In this document: piece after piece, positions 36,360 through 46,860 of the stretch
Layout of the letters: every line of letters starts with the position of its first letter
How positions within the stretch are numbered: position 1 is the first letter of the stretch
Assembly (NCBI RefSeq): GCF_039697315.1
Contig: NZ_CP155619.1
Location: 2,790,001 to 2,854,000 of the forward strand
DNA length: 64,000 nucleotides
Reading direction: 5' to 3'
From: Pseudomonas abietaniphila
Lineage (GTDB): Bacteria > Pseudomonadota > Gammaproteobacteria > Pseudomonadales > Pseudomonadaceae
Translations under genes and position numbers: made by a program
The notes under the pieces: model-generated
What the model was told of the DNA's origin: nothing
What the model saw: only the letters and a program-made list of their open reading frames with translations
Database searches by the model: none

Positions 36360-36892
36360 CTGCGGCGGCTTCGGGCGTTTCCCGGCGCGGCGTACTGAAA
36401 CTGGGGCTCGGGGCGACTGCATTTCTGTCCACGGCAGGCGTGACGGCGAGCCTCAGCGGGTGCTCCAGTCAGACGGCAGCGCCGGGTTTCAGCGTTTTGC
36501 GTGCGAGCGACATGCCGTTTTTGCAGGCCGTGATTCCGGTCATGCTTGAGGGCGCAACCGCAGCGGTCACCTTACGAAATGCGGTAGACGCCACGTTGCA
36601 CAGCCTGGACAGCGGCCTGGCGGGTCTGTCCCCGGAAATGCTCAAGCTGACTCAGCAACTCTTCGATGTGCTGGCGATGGCGATCACTCGAGGACCGCTG
36701 ACGGGGATCTGGGGCCGTTGGGAAAACGCCGATGCCGAGCAAATCCGGCATTTTTTGGGACGTTGGCAAAACAGTTCGCTGAACCTTTTGCGACAGGGCC
36801 ACAGCTCGTTGCTGCAGCTGGCGCTCATGGCCTGGTATGGCCGGGCCGAGTCGTGGGTCGCGTGCGGGTATCCTGGGCCGCCGAAAATCTAA
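36356..36892 (+). CDS. Tat-exported small protein, putative partner of the GMC dehydrogenase
   Basis: A 178-residue protein with a twin-arginine signal: SRRGVLKLGLGATAFLSTAG (Arg-Arg at residues 10-11), followed by LSGC at 33-36, a possible lipobox. The mature part is helical-looking and has no motif I recognise with certainty. Its place between an aldehyde dehydrogenase and a GMC oxidoreductase recalls the small Tat-exported subunit of gluconate, sorbitol and glucose dehydrogenases. The ATG overlaps the preceding stop (ATGA). Confidence 0.82.
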   Translation: MTAAASGVSRRGVLKLGLGATAFLSTAGVTASLSGCSSQTAAPGFSVLRASDMPFLQAVIPVMLEGATAAVTLRNAVDATLHSLDSGLAGLSPEMLKLTQQLFDVLAMAITRGPLTGIWGRWENADAEQIRHFLGRWQNSSLNLLRQGHSSLLQLALMAWYGRAESWVACGYPGPPKI

Positions 36893-36922
36893 ACCATAAA
36901 AACAATAAAAAGCCGAGGTTCT

Positions 36923-38518
36923 ATGCCTGTTCCCGACACGTTCCGCGAGGGTCTTGCTCGCGGATGGAAAACTTACGATGGCTCGACGCTTGAGCGAGAC
37001 CTGACGCTGGAAGCCGACGTCGCCATCATCGGCAGCGGTGCAGGCGGCGGCACCACGGCGGAAATCCTCAGCGCCGCCGGGCTCAAGGTCGTGATCATCG
37101 AAGAGGGTCCGCTGAAAACCAGCTCCGACTTCAAGATGCTGGAGGACCAGGCGTATTCAACGCTGTATCAGGAAGGCATTGGCCGCATGAGCAAGAACGG
37201 CGCCATCACGATCCTACAAGGCCGCGCGGTGGGTGGAACCACGCTGATCAACTGGACGTCGAGCTTTCGTACGCCCGACCAGACCCTCGACCACTGGGCG
37301 CGCGAGCATGGCGTGAAAGGCCACAGCCCGGCCGAAATGGCCCCCTGGTTCGACAAGATGGAACAACGACTGGGCGTCTCGCCGTGGATCATGCCGCCAA
37401 ACGCCAATAACGACGTCATTCGGCAGGGCTGCGAGGCACTCGGCTACAGCTGGCATGTGATCCCGCGCAACGTGCGGGGTTGCTGGAACCTGGGCTATTG
37501 CGGAATGGGCTGCCCGACCAACGCCAAGCAATCCATGTTGGTAACGACGATTCCTGCGACGCTGGAACGAGGGGGCGAGTTGCTGTACCTCGCTCGCGCC
37601 GAACGCCTGATCATCGAGAACGGCAAGGTACTCGGCGTAGAGTGCCAGGCGATGGATGAACGTTGCGTCGCACCCACCGGGCGCAAGATCACGGTCAAGG
37701 CGCGCCACACGGTGCTCGCCGGCGGCGGCATCAACAGCCCCGCCCTGCTGATGCGCTCCAGGGCGCCGGACCCGCATGGCCGTCTGGGAAAGCGGACGTT
37801 CCTGCACTTGGTGGCATTCTCGGCGGGCCTGTTCGACAAGGTCATCAACCCGTTCTACGGCGCGCCACAATCGATCTACTCCGACCATTTCCAGTGGCGC
37901 GACGGCGTGACAGGCCCCATGGCCTACAAGCTTGAGGTCCCGCCCTTGCAACCCGCGCTGACGGCAACGTTGCTGGGCGATTACGGTCCAAAAAACGCAG
38001 AACGCATGGCCCAGTTGCCGAACACGCACATGATGCTGGCGCTGCTGCGCGACGGCTTTCACCCCGGCAGCGTCGGTGGAACGGTCGAATTGCGCGGCGA
38101 TAACACGCCGGTGCTGGATTATCAGGTGTCGCCCTACGCCTGGGACGGCGTACGCCGCTCGCTGCACAGCATGGCCGAGATTCAGTTTGCGGGCGGCGCC
38201 AAGGCCGTCATGCCGTTACACGGCGACGCCGACTACGTGAAAACCGCCGCTCAGGCGCGCTCGCTGATCGACACCCTCAGCCTGGAAATCTTCCGCACGC
38301 GCCTGGGCAGCGCGCACGTCATGGGTGGCTGTGCAATGGGTGAAGATCCGGAACATGCCGTCGCTGATAGCCTGGGTCGGCATCACCAGCTGGAAAACCT
38401 GTCGATTCACGACGGATCGTTGTTTCCGACCAGCATCGGCGCCAATCCACAGTTGTCGATCTACGGACTGACGGCGAAGCTGGCAACGGCGCTGGTGGAT
38501 CGATTGAAGCGCACGTGA
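36923..38518 (+). CDS. GMC-family FAD-dependent oxidoreductase
   Basis: A 531-residue flavoprotein. The FAD-binding GSGAGGG is at about residues 37-43 after DVAII, the second FAD motif LQGRAVGGTTLINW at about 98-111, and the C-terminal GMC end has AHVMGGCAMGEDP and IGANPQLSIYGLTAKLA. Three cysteines, C187, C193 and C197 (RGCWNLGYCGMGCPTNAKQ), form a cluster like that of long-chain alcohol oxidases and Fe-S sugar dehydrogenases. No signal peptide of its own; export as a complex with the Tat-tagged partner is possible. Substrate unknown, probably an alcohol. Confidence 0.9.
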   Translation: MPVPDTFREGLARGWKTYDGSTLERDLTLEADVAIIGSGAGGGTTAEILSAAGLKVVIIEEGPLKTSSDFKMLEDQAYSTLYQEGIGRMSKNGAITILQGRAVGGTTLINWTSSFRTPDQTLDHWAREHGVKGHSPAEMAPWFDKMEQRLGVSPWIMPPNANNDVIRQGCEALGYSWHVIPRNVRGCWNLGYCGMGCPTNAKQSMLVTTIPATLERGGELLYLARAERLIIENGKVLGVECQAMDERCVAPTGRKITVKARHTVLAGGGINSPALLMRSRAPDPHGRLGKRTFLHLVAFSAGLFDKVINPFYGAPQSIYSDHFQWRDGVTGPMAYKLEVPPLQPALTATLLGDYGPKNAERMAQLPNTHMMLALLRDGFHPGSVGGTVELRGDNTPVLDYQVSPYAWDGVRRSLHSMAEIQFAGGAKAVMPLHGDADYVKTAAQARSLIDTLSLEIFRTRLGSAHVMGGCAMGEDPEHAVADSLGRHHQLENLSIHDGSLFPTSIGANPQLSIYGLTAKLATALVDRLKRT

Positions 38519-38528
38519 CGCATCATCC

Positions 38529-39250
<722 letters not shown>

Positions 39251-39275
39251 GTGATGTTCAGGTGCATACCGAGCG

Positions 39276-39302
39276 CTAATGCGGCACAATTCGCCGCATT
39301 AG
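39276..39302 (+). terminator. Hairpin between coaD and the ferredoxin gene
   Basis: Perfect 10-base stem CTAATGCGGC / GCCGCATTAG with a 7-base loop, followed by TTTAGTTA. It could end the coaD transcript. The T run is weak and the ferredoxin ATG is only 40 bases further, so it could also act as a leader structure. Confidence 0.5.
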
Positions 39303-39593
<291 letters not shown>

Positions 39594-39672
39594 CCAAAGG
39601 CATTTTTTGTCGGCATCCGCGCTTTCGCCGAAGACACTGGCTGTAATGCCTGTTGACCTGAGCGAGATACGC

Positions 39673-41415
39673 ATGACATCGATGCTGGAGCGAATACCCT
39701 CGTTGCTTGGCGCAGTGCTTTCACTGAGCGCCCTTTCGGCTCAAGCCAGTCCTGATCACCCTGACCAGGCCGCCATTGCCAGCCCACACCCCATCGCCAC
39801 CGCCGCCGGTCGGGAAATTCTGGTCGACGGCGGCAACGCTTTCGATGCTGCCATCGCAATCAGCGCGACCCTTGCCGTGGTCGAGCCTTACGGTTCTGGC
39901 CTGGGCGGTGGCGGCTTCTTCTTACTGCGTCAGGCAGGTGAACCTGTCCAGTATCAATTCCTCGATGCGCGAGAAAAAGCGCCGCTCAAGTCCAAGCTCA
40001 AGATGTTTTATCGCCACGGCGTTGCTCAACCGGACCTTTCCCTGAATGGCCCGTTGGCGGCCGCGATCCCGGGGTTGCCCGCGGCACTGGTTGAACTCGC
40101 CGAGCGCTATGGCCGCTTGCCCTTGAGCATCTCCATGGCGCCTGCCATCCGCATTGCGTATCGCGGCTTCAAGGTCGACGAGGTCTACCGGGAACGTGCC
40201 AGTTGGCGGTTGTTTGCCCTGCGCGCCAACAAAGAAAGCGCCCGCCTGTTTCTGCGCAACAACGAAGTGCCTGACATTGGCGAAATCATCAAACAGCCAG
40301 AACTCGCGCAGACACTGGATCGTCTGGCGGACAAAGGCCGCGCCGGCTTTTACAGCGGGCTGACGGCACAAGCGATGGTGAGCGGGGTTCGCGCAGCGGG
40401 CGGCATATGGAATTACCACGACTTCGAAGAGTACGAGGTCATCACCCGCACGCCGCTGCGCTTCCAGCTGGCGGACCAGCGGGAACTGATCAGCGCGCCT
40501 CCGCCTTCGGCGGGCGGCATTGCCTTGGCGCAAAGCCTGTTCATGCTGCAGCAACTGCCGTGGCGGGAATCGGAAAAAGTTCAGCGCGCCCATTACGTCG
40601 TGGAAGTCTTGCGACGCGCGTTTCGTGATCGGGTGCTATTCGGTGATCCCGACTACGTGCCCAACCCGATCGCTCAGGTCCTGGCCCCTGATTACCTGTT
40701 TGAGCTGACGGGCAGCATCGATCCTCATCGAGCCACGCCCAATAACATCCTGCCGCCCGCACCGCGCTGGCGCGAAGGTGACAACACCAGCCATTTCTCG
40801 GTCCTCGACAACGAGGGTAACGCCGTCGCAGCAACGCTCTCGCTGAATCTGCCATTTGGCTCGACCTTCACCGTACCCGGCACGGGTGTGGTTTTGAACG
40901 ATGAAATGGACGACTTCGCGGTCGACCCCAAAGGCAGCAACACCTATGGGCTGGTCGGCAGTCAGGCGAACATCATCGAACCCGGCAAGCGTCCACTGTC
41001 GAGCATGAGCCCCAGCTTCATTGAAAGTCCGCAGGCGTTCACCGCCTTCGGTACGCCAGGCGGCAGCCGGATTCCCAGCGTGGTGTTGCTGTCGATGCTG
41101 CAATACCTGGACGATCAGCCCGTGACCCAGTGGACCTCGGCGCCGCGCTACCATCACCAATACATTCCGGATGTGCTGGAGTACGAGGCGGGCGCGTTCA
41201 CGGAAGAGGAATTGAGCGACCTGCGCGAACGCGGTTATCGCCTCAGGGAAACCAAGCGCGATTTTGGCAACCAGCAGGTGCTGTTGTGGCGCAAGAACAA
41301 CGCCAAGGTGGAAGCCGCGAGTGATCCACGCGGAATAGGTGTGTCAGCGACGTTCAGACCCGATGCGCCGCTGAATCTGGTGCGGACCTGCGCCGATCAG
41401 TCGTGCTTGCCGTAG
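39673..41415 (+). CDS. ggt: Gamma-glutamyltransferase
   Basis: An N-terminal nucleophile hydrolase of about 580 residues made as a proenzyme. A signal peptide ([21 protein letters not shown]) is followed by the large-subunit motif [20 protein letters not shown] and [10 protein letters not shown]. Autocleavage is expected before Thr372 in GDNTSHFSV; the usual second Thr is Ser here. [10 protein letters not shown] and [10 protein letters not shown] are the small-subunit motifs. It breaks down glutathione in the periplasm. The start could also be at 39607 or 39682. Its 3' end overlaps the convergent small membrane gene by 19 bases. Confidence 0.9.
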   Translation: MTSMLERIPSLLGAVLSLSALSAQASPDHPDQAAIASPHPIATAAGREILVDGGNAFDAAIAISATLAVVEPYGSGLGGGGFFLLRQAGEPVQYQFLDAREKAPLKSKLKMFYRHGVAQPDLSLNGPLAAAIPGLPAALVELAERYGRLPLSISMAPAIRIAYRGFKVDEVYRERASWRLFALRANKESARLFLRNNEVPDIGEIIKQPELAQTLDRLADKGRAGFYSGLTAQAMVSGVRAAGGIWNYHDFEEYEVITRTPLRFQLADQRELISAPPPSAGGIALAQSLFMLQQLPWRESEKVQRAHYVVEVLRRAFRDRVLFGDPDYVPNPIAQVLAPDYLFELTGSIDPHRATPNNILPPAPRWREGDNTSHFSVLDNEGNAVAATLSLNLPFGSTFTVPGTGVVLNDEMDDFAVDPKGSNTYGLVGSQANIIEPGKRPLSSMSPSFIESPQAFTAFGTPGGSRIPSVVLLSMLQYLDDQPVTQWTSAPRYHHQYIPDVLEYEAGAFTEEELSDLRERGYRLRETKRDFGNQQVLLWRKNNAKVEAASDPRGIGVSATFRPDAPLNLVRTCADQSCLP

Positions 41416-41735
41416 CCACTCGTGGTGCAACCCAGGCAGCGCACAAACGCTGCTTTACCCGGATCGACGACCAGTGCCTTGCCGGTCGCGCCGAGATTGC
41501 CGCCCGCCGCAGCGAATGGCGATGCGATCACGAACAACCCCGCACCGATCACGGTTGCCACGATCAGCAGCGGACGCGCGATCAGCAGGTCGCCCATCAT
41601 CGCGTAAGCCGGGGGATTCTGAATCTGGTAAACCGGATCACCGCTGCCAGCGGCCTCAACCTGCGCCATGGCCGGCGTCATCTGCAAGCCGAAGAACACG
41701 GCCAGGGTAGCAGCGAGAATACGAAACGGGCGCAT
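41397..41735 (-). CDS. Small exported or membrane protein of unknown function
   Basis: A 112-residue protein with a signal-like N-terminus ([24 protein letters not shown]), a short polar stretch, one hydrophobic segment (about residues 67-88), and a C-terminus with a Cys pair ([16 protein letters not shown]). I do not recognise the family with certainty; it is conserved beside ggt/mutM in pseudomonads as far as I recall. The ATG at 41733-41735 is chosen because it gives the signal sequence. Its end overlaps the end of ggt. Confidence 0.72.
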   Translation of the reverse strand: MRPFRILAATLAVFFGLQMTPAMAQVEAAGSGDPVYQIQNPPAYAMMGDLLIARPLLIVATVIGAGLFVIASPFAAAGGNLGATGKALVVDPGKAAFVRCLGCTTSGYGKHD

Positions 41736-41851
41736 GGCGTGATCCTTCAGGCTCAACGAAAAAGTGATGGTGCTCACTATAAACAGGGATCGGGGTTAAG
41801 CAAGGGGATGTCTGTCTCATTCGCGACACACATCCCGCGGGACGCTAAGCG

Positions 41852-42664
41852 CTACTTTTGACATTTGGGGCAATAAACGCTCGCCCTCTGTCCCAGTTTG
41901 ACTTCGCGCATCGTTGTGCCACAGACCTTGCAGGGCTCCTCGCCGCGACCGTACGCAAACAATTCCTGCTGGAAATAGCCCGGCTGGCCGTCACCGCCAA
42001 TGAAATCACGCAGCGTCGTACCGCCGCGCTCGATGGCTGCGGCCAGAATGCGCTTGATCTCGATGGCGAGCTTTATATAGCGCGCTTTGGAAATGCTCTT
42101 GGCCTCACGGCGCGGGTCGATCCCCGCCGCAAACAACGCCTCGGTCGCATAGATATTGCCCACGCCCACGACGACCGCGTTGTCCATGATGAACGGCTTG
42201 ACCGCCATCGACCGGCCCCGTGACAGCTCGTACAGACGCAAGCCATCGAACAGATCGGTCAACGGCTCCGGCCCCAGACGCATCAACAGCTCATGGTTAT
42301 GGGGGTCGAGGCTCCAGAGCATCGCGCCGAAACGCCTCGGGTCGGTGTAACGCAGGGCCAGCCCGGATTCCAGTTCGATATCGACGTGCTCGTGCTTGAG
42401 TGCCGGAAGCCCGGCCTCGACCAGTCGCAGATTGCCCGACATACCCAGGTGGCTGATCAACGTCCCCACTTCTGCCTGGATCAGCAGGTATTTAGCGCGT
42501 CGTTCCACGACCACGATCTTCTGGCCGGACAGACGCACGTCCAGATCCTCCGGAATCGGCCAGCGCAAACGGCGATCACGAACAATCACGCGACTGACGC
42601 GTTGCCCTTCCAGATGAGGCGCGATGCCCCGACGGGTGGTTTCGACTTCAGGTAATTCAGGCAT
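41852..42664 (-). CDS. mutM: Formamidopyrimidine-DNA glycosylase
   Basis: A 270-residue base-excision repair enzyme removing 8-oxoguanine and cutting the abasic site. The catalytic N-terminal Pro-Glu ([14 protein letters not shown]) is present, with Lys in the beta-turn, and the C-terminal zinc finger has four cysteines (CKVCG ... CPKCQ). [10 protein letters not shown] and [14 protein letters not shown] are family motifs. Upstream, an HDOD gene is on the same strand 43 bases away. Confidence 0.97.
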   Translation of the reverse strand: MPELPEVETTRRGIAPHLEGQRVSRVIVRDRRLRWPIPEDLDVRLSGQKIVVVERRAKYLLIQAEVGTLISHLGMSGNLRLVEAGLPALKHEHVDIELESGLALRYTDPRRFGAMLWSLDPHNHELLMRLGPEPLTDLFDGLRLYELSRGRSMAVKPFIMDNAVVVGVGNIYATEALFAAGIDPRREAKSISKARYIKLAIEIKRILAAAIERGGTTLRDFIGGDGQPGYFQQELFAYGRGEEPCKVCGTTMREVKLGQRASVYCPKCQK

Positions 42665-42706
42665 GAGGCAGCAGCTCGGAGGCGACGGGACAGCAGGCGC
42701 ACGTGA

Positions 42707-43573
42707 TCAGTGCGCGCTCAGTTCACGGATACTTTCTTTGAGGTTTTCGAAGTCGTAATCGGACAGGCCGACGTAATCGAGAACCAGATGACCGATGCTG
42801 TTCCATTCATGGTCAATGGCCTGATTCCCCAATACACGATGAGACGAGCAGATGTGCTCGGCCATCTTGAGCGTCGCCAGCAGGTTTTTCAGCGGCGCAT
42901 TGCGGCCCGAATCGTCCTGAAAGATCGCCAGCGCATTGTGATGATTGGCGATGGCATTGCTGACATGTTCGGGCAAACGCCAGGACTTGGCTGTGAAATA
43001 GCCGACAACCGCGTGGTTCGTGTTGAGAATGCGGTTCTCTGTGTCCACCACCCGGCACTCCGGTCCGGCTTTGGCGTAGGCCTCCTCCAGCACGTTCATG
43101 TACTCGGGAAAACGCTTGAGCATCAATGGCACGCCGCAGTCGTGGAACAGGCCCAGCGCGTAGGATTCGTCCACCGTCTGCGAGCCGAGTCGCTTGGCCA
43201 GCGTCAGGCTGGTCATGGCGACATCCTGAGCGGTGTCCCAGAAGCGGTTGAGGACCACGATGGTTTCGTCACTCATCTCACCCTTGATCGACTGCGCGTT
43301 GATCAGGTTGATGACGGACCGGCTGCCCAGCAAATTCACCGCACGCTGAATGGACGCGATCTTGTTGGCCAGACCGTAATGCGCCGAGTTGACGATTTTC
43401 AGCAGAGCGCCGGACAGGCCGGGGTCCTGTGCGATCAACCGGGCGATCACACCCAAATCAGGGTCGGGCATGTACTGCTCCATCTGCAAATCAACCATGA
43501 TTTGCGGCTGGGGCGGAACGCTGATGCCTTGCAACGCCTGCTGGATCTGCTCGGAAGTAAGCTCTTGGGACAT
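42707..43573 (-). CDS. HDOD domain protein
   Basis: A 288-residue protein made almost entirely of an HDOD domain: IARLIAQDPGLSGALLKIVNSA, then AVNLLGSRSVINLINAQ, and an HD-like ALGLFHDCGVPLML. HDOD proteins are usually non-enzymatic signalling modules in motility, cell-cycle or stress pathways; the HD pair here lacks the full metal set of phosphodiesterases. It probably shares a transcript with mutM. Confidence 0.88.
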   Translation of the reverse strand: MSQELTSEQIQQALQGISVPPQPQIMVDLQMEQYMPDPDLGVIARLIAQDPGLSGALLKIVNSAHYGLANKIASIQRAVNLLGSRSVINLINAQSIKGEMSDETIVVLNRFWDTAQDVAMTSLTLAKRLGSQTVDESYALGLFHDCGVPLMLKRFPEYMNVLEEAYAKAGPECRVVDTENRILNTNHAVVGYFTAKSWRLPEHVSNAIANHHNALAIFQDDSGRNAPLKNLLATLKMAEHICSSHRVLGNQAIDHEWNSIGHLVLDYVGLSDYDFENLKESIRELSAH

Positions 43574-43741
43574 AAGTACACACTCAAGGTCAGGGGGCGA
43601 TTCTAACCCTTACCGCCCATGCTTCGACAACCGTTGAAACACTCTCAGGATCCGACAGACCGCTAGCCGGTTAATTCATCGCCAGACGCCCGCAGGCGAG
43701 ATCACGCGTTATAATCCCGCTCTTTTTTCCGGAGCGACGTC

Positions 43742-44938
43742 ATGTCCCTGCCTAGCTTGCGCCTCAAGCCCAACGCCGACCGTCGCCTGCGCGCCGGTCA
43801 CCTGTGGATCTACAGCAACGAAATCGACGTTGCCGCCACCCCGCTCAACGGCTTCGCTCCAGGCGCCCAAGCGATTCTGGAAGCAGCGGGCGGCAAGCCG
43901 CTGGGCATCGTCGCCATGAGCCCCAACAACCTGATCTGCGCGCGCTTGCTGTCGCGCGACGTCAAGCTGCCGCTGGACAAGTCGCTGCTGGTGCATCGCC
44001 TGAACGTCTGCCTGTCGCTGCGCGAGCGCCTGTTCGACAAACCTTTTTATCGCCTGGTGTACGGCGACTCCGATCTGTTGCCGGGTCTGGTGGTTGATCG
44101 CTTCGGCGATATCCTGGTGGTGCAACTGGCCTCTGCGACCATGGAACAGCATAAGGACGACGTCCTGGCGGCACTGATCCAGGTGATCAAGCCAAGTGGC
44201 ATTTTGCTGAAGAACGATTCCGCGGCGCGCGACGCCGAGGGCCTGACCCGCTACGTCGAAACCGCCTTCGGCCTGGTGCCTGAGTGGGTGGCGCTGGAAG
44301 AGAACGGCGTGAAATTCGAAGCGCCGGTCATGGAAGGCCAGAAAACCGGCTGGTTCTATGACCACCGCATGAACCGCGCGCGCCTGGCGCCGTACGTCAA
44401 AGGCAAGCGCGTGCTGGACCTGTTCAGCTACATCGGCGGCTGGGGCGTGCAGGCCGGCGCGTTCGGCGCCAGCGAAGTGTTCTGTGTTGACGCCTCGGGG
44501 TTCGCGCTCGATGGTGTTGAACGCAACGCCGGGCTGAACGGCTTTGCGGAGAAGGTCACTTGCATCGAAGGCGATGTGTTTGAAGCACTGAAAGAGTTGA
44601 AAGCCGCTGAAGAGCGCTTCGACGTGATCGTTGCCGATCCGCCTGCGTTCATCAAACGCAAGAAAGACCTGAAGAACGGCGAAGGCGCCTACCGTCGCCT
44701 GAACGAGCAGGCCATGCGCCTGCTGAGCAAAGACGGCATTCTGGTCAGCGCATCCTGCTCGATGCACCTGCCCGAAGACGACCTGCAAAATATCCTCCTG
44801 ACCAGCGCCCGTCATCTGGACCGCAACATCCAGCTGCTGGAACGCGGCGGCCAAGGCCCGGACCACCCGGTACACCCGGCCATCCCGGAAACGCGCTACA
44901 TCAAGAGCATTACGTGCCGGTTGTTGCCGAATAGTTGA
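43742..44938 (+). CDS. rlmI: 23S rRNA (cytosine-C5)-methyltransferase, RlmI-like
   Basis: A 398-residue protein with an N-terminal PUA domain (LRLKPNADRRLRAGHLWIYS) and a class I methyltransferase domain: DLFSYIGGWGVQAGAFGASE near residue 226, VADPPAFIKRKKD near 299, and the Cys-containing SASCSMHL near 337. This layout matches RlmI, which makes m5C1962 in 23S rRNA. CCGGAGCGACGTC precedes the ATG. The tandem repeat array starts 26 bases after its stop. Confidence 0.9.
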   Translation: MSLPSLRLKPNADRRLRAGHLWIYSNEIDVAATPLNGFAPGAQAILEAAGGKPLGIVAMSPNNLICARLLSRDVKLPLDKSLLVHRLNVCLSLRERLFDKPFYRLVYGDSDLLPGLVVDRFGDILVVQLASATMEQHKDDVLAALIQVIKPSGILLKNDSAARDAEGLTRYVETAFGLVPEWVALEENGVKFEAPVMEGQKTGWFYDHRMNRARLAPYVKGKRVLDLFSYIGGWGVQAGAFGASEVFCVDASGFALDGVERNAGLNGFAEKVTCIEGDVFEALKELKAAEERFDVIVADPPAFIKRKKDLKNGEGAYRRLNEQAMRLLSKDGILVSASCSMHLPEDDLQNILLTSARHLDRNIQLLERGGQGPDHPVHPAIPETRYIKSITCRLLPNS

Positions 44939-44963
44939 TAGCAAATCTCCGGGACAAGCTTTT

Positions 44964-46293
44964 GTAGGAGCGTGGCTTGTCCCGCGGTCTGCCGGGAACC
45001 GGCAGTAAATCCAGGCGTTTGCGGTATGTCAGGAAGAGTTCATTCGCAGGGTTTTACCGTTGCTGCGCAACAGATCGCGGGACAAGCCACGCTCCTACAA
45101 TTGACGCTTTCTGGAAACACAACTCCACATGCCCCTATCCCATTAAAAACTCACTTCGGCTGTTGTGCCGAACAGCCTCCCGCCCGCCCTATGGCGATCC
45201 TCTGTAGGAGCGTGGCTTGTCCCGCGATCTGCCGGGAACCGGCAGGAAATCCAGGCATTTGCGGTATGTCAGGAAGAACTCATTCGCTGGATCTACTGTT
45301 GCTGCGCAACAGATCGCGGGACAAACCACGCTCCTACAACTGGCGCTTTCTGGAAACACAACTCCACATGCCCCTATCCCATTAAAAACTCACTTCGGCT
45401 GTTGTGCCGAACAGCCTCCCGCCCGCCCTATGGCGATCCTCTGTAGGAGCGTGGCTTGTCCCGCGATCTGCCGGGAACCGGCAGTAAATCCAGGCATTTG
45501 CGGTATGTCAGGAAGAACTCATTCGCTGGATCTACTGTTGCTGCGCAACAGATCGCGGGACAAGCCACGCTCCTACAATTGGCGCTTTCTGGAAACACAA
45601 CTCCACATGCCCCTATCCCATTAAAAACTCACTTCGGCTGTTGTGCCGAACAGCCTCCCGCCCGCCCTATGGCGATCCTCTGTAGGAGCGTGGCTTGTCC
45701 CGCGATCTGCCGGGAACCGGCAGTAAATCCAGGCATTTGCGGTATGTCAGGAAGAACTCATTCGCTGGATCTACTGTTGCTGCGCAACAGATCGCGGGAC
45801 AAGCCACGCTCCTACAATTGGCGCTTTCTGGAAACACAACTCCACATGCCCCTATCCCATTAAAAACTCACTTCGGCTGTTGTGCCGAACAGCCTCCCGC
45901 CCGCCCTATGGCGATCCTCTGTAGGAGCGTGGCTTGTCCCGCGATCTGCCGGGAACCGGCAGTAAATCCAGGCATTTGCGGTATGTCAGGAAGAACTCAT
46001 TCGCTGGATCTACTGTTGCTGCGCAACAGATCGCGGGACAAGCCACGCTCCTACAACTGGCGCTTTCTGGAAACACAACTCCACATGCCCCTATCCCATT
46101 AAAAACTCACTTCGGCTGTTGTGCCGAACAGCCTCCCCCCGCCCTATGGCGATCCTCTGTAGGAGCGTGGCTTGTCCCGCGATCTGCCGGGGAACCGGCA
46201 GTAAATCCAGGCATTTGCGGTATGTCAGGAAGATCTCATTCGCTGGATCTACTGTTGCTGCGCAACAGATCGCGGGACAAGCCACGCTCCTAC
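44964..46293. repeat. Six tandem REPINs in a 239-bp repeating unit
   Basis: Six REPINs begin at 44964, 45204, 45443, 45682, 45921 and 46159 (steps 240, 239, 239, 239, 238). Each is about 135 bases: left arm GTAGGAGCGTGGCTTGTCCC, interior with hairpin CTGCCGG-GAA-CCGGCAG and, in copies 2-6, CTGTTGC-TGC-GCAACAG, then right arm GGGACAAGCCACGCTCCTAC. Five linkers of about 104 bases are nearly identical and carry the palindrome TTCGGC-N6-GCCGAA. Copy 1 is the most diverged; copies 3-5 are almost the same. No promoter or gene is supported inside; the open frames it contains are by-products of the repeat. Confidence 0.95.
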
Positions 46294-46382
46294 AATTGGC
46301 GCTTTCTGACACACAATTTCGCGAGCCCATCGATTCTTGGCCGCTAACGTTACCCTCAACGCTGATTAACGAGGGCAACGGA

Positions 46383-46844
46383 ATGTCTGAGATGTCACCC
46401 GGAGGCAATCGCCTCCGCTTTGGGCGTTACTCCGAAAGCGGACGTATTTATCTACTAACCAGCGTTACACGAGATCGCACACCGTTTTTCGGCGACTGGC
46501 GGATGGGTCGATTGCTCGTGAATGCTTTCCGCCAAGCAGAAGAAGAAAGAGCAGCCCGATCGTTAGCATGGGTTGTCATGCCCGACCATTTCCATTGGTT
46601 AGTGGAGCTCCAGGATGCCCATCTTGCTGTCTTGATGTGCAAAACCAAGTCGCGCACCGTAAGGGCGTTAAACCATGCGACCGGAAGCCATCATCGCCTT
46701 TGGCAAAAGGGTTATCACGACCGAGCAGTTCGACGAGAGGAGGATCTGCAAGCAATTGCACGCTACATCGTCATGAACCCGGTCAGAGCAGGGCTAGCCA
46801 GGCGGGTGCACGACTACCCTCTGTGGGATGCTATCTGGATCTGA
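46383..46844 (+). CDS. REP-associated tyrosine transposase (RAYT)
   Basis: A 153-residue Y1 HUH transposase of the IS200/IS605-related TnpA-REP family. The HUH motif is VMPDHFHWLVE (His69, His71) and the catalytic Tyr is at 128 in IARYIVMNPVRAGLA; FRQAEEERAARSLAW and LWQKGYHDRAVR are further family blocks. RAYTs cut and join single-stranded REP DNA and are thought to spread REPINs. The six-REPIN array ends 89 bases upstream and a single REP starts 16 bases after its stop. The ATG at 46383 is chosen with AGGGCAACGGA before it; the frame stays open back to 46119 through the last REPIN. Confidence 0.92.
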   Translation: MSEMSPGGNRLRFGRYSESGRIYLLTSVTRDRTPFFGDWRMGRLLVNAFRQAEEERAARSLAWVVMPDHFHWLVELQDAHLAVLMCKTKSRTVRALNHATGSHHRLWQKGYHDRAVRREEDLQAIARYIVMNPVRAGLARRVHDYPLWDAIWI

Positions 46845-46860
46845 GGCAGTCTCTCGATCC

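Noticed and set aside
42707..43573. HD-GYP or c-di-GMP phosphodiesterase.
   Set aside because: It has the HDOD pattern without the complete metal-binding set or GYP motif.
44964..46293. Regular repeats suggesting a CRISPR array.
   Set aside because: The unit is 239 bp, the sequences between repeats are the same rather than unique spacers, and there are no cas genes.
45217..46347. Series of near-identical 135-residue open frames spaced 239 bases apart.
   Set aside because: They are frames through the REPIN array, begin inside REP arms, have no ribosome site, and shift frame between copies because 239 is not a multiple of three.
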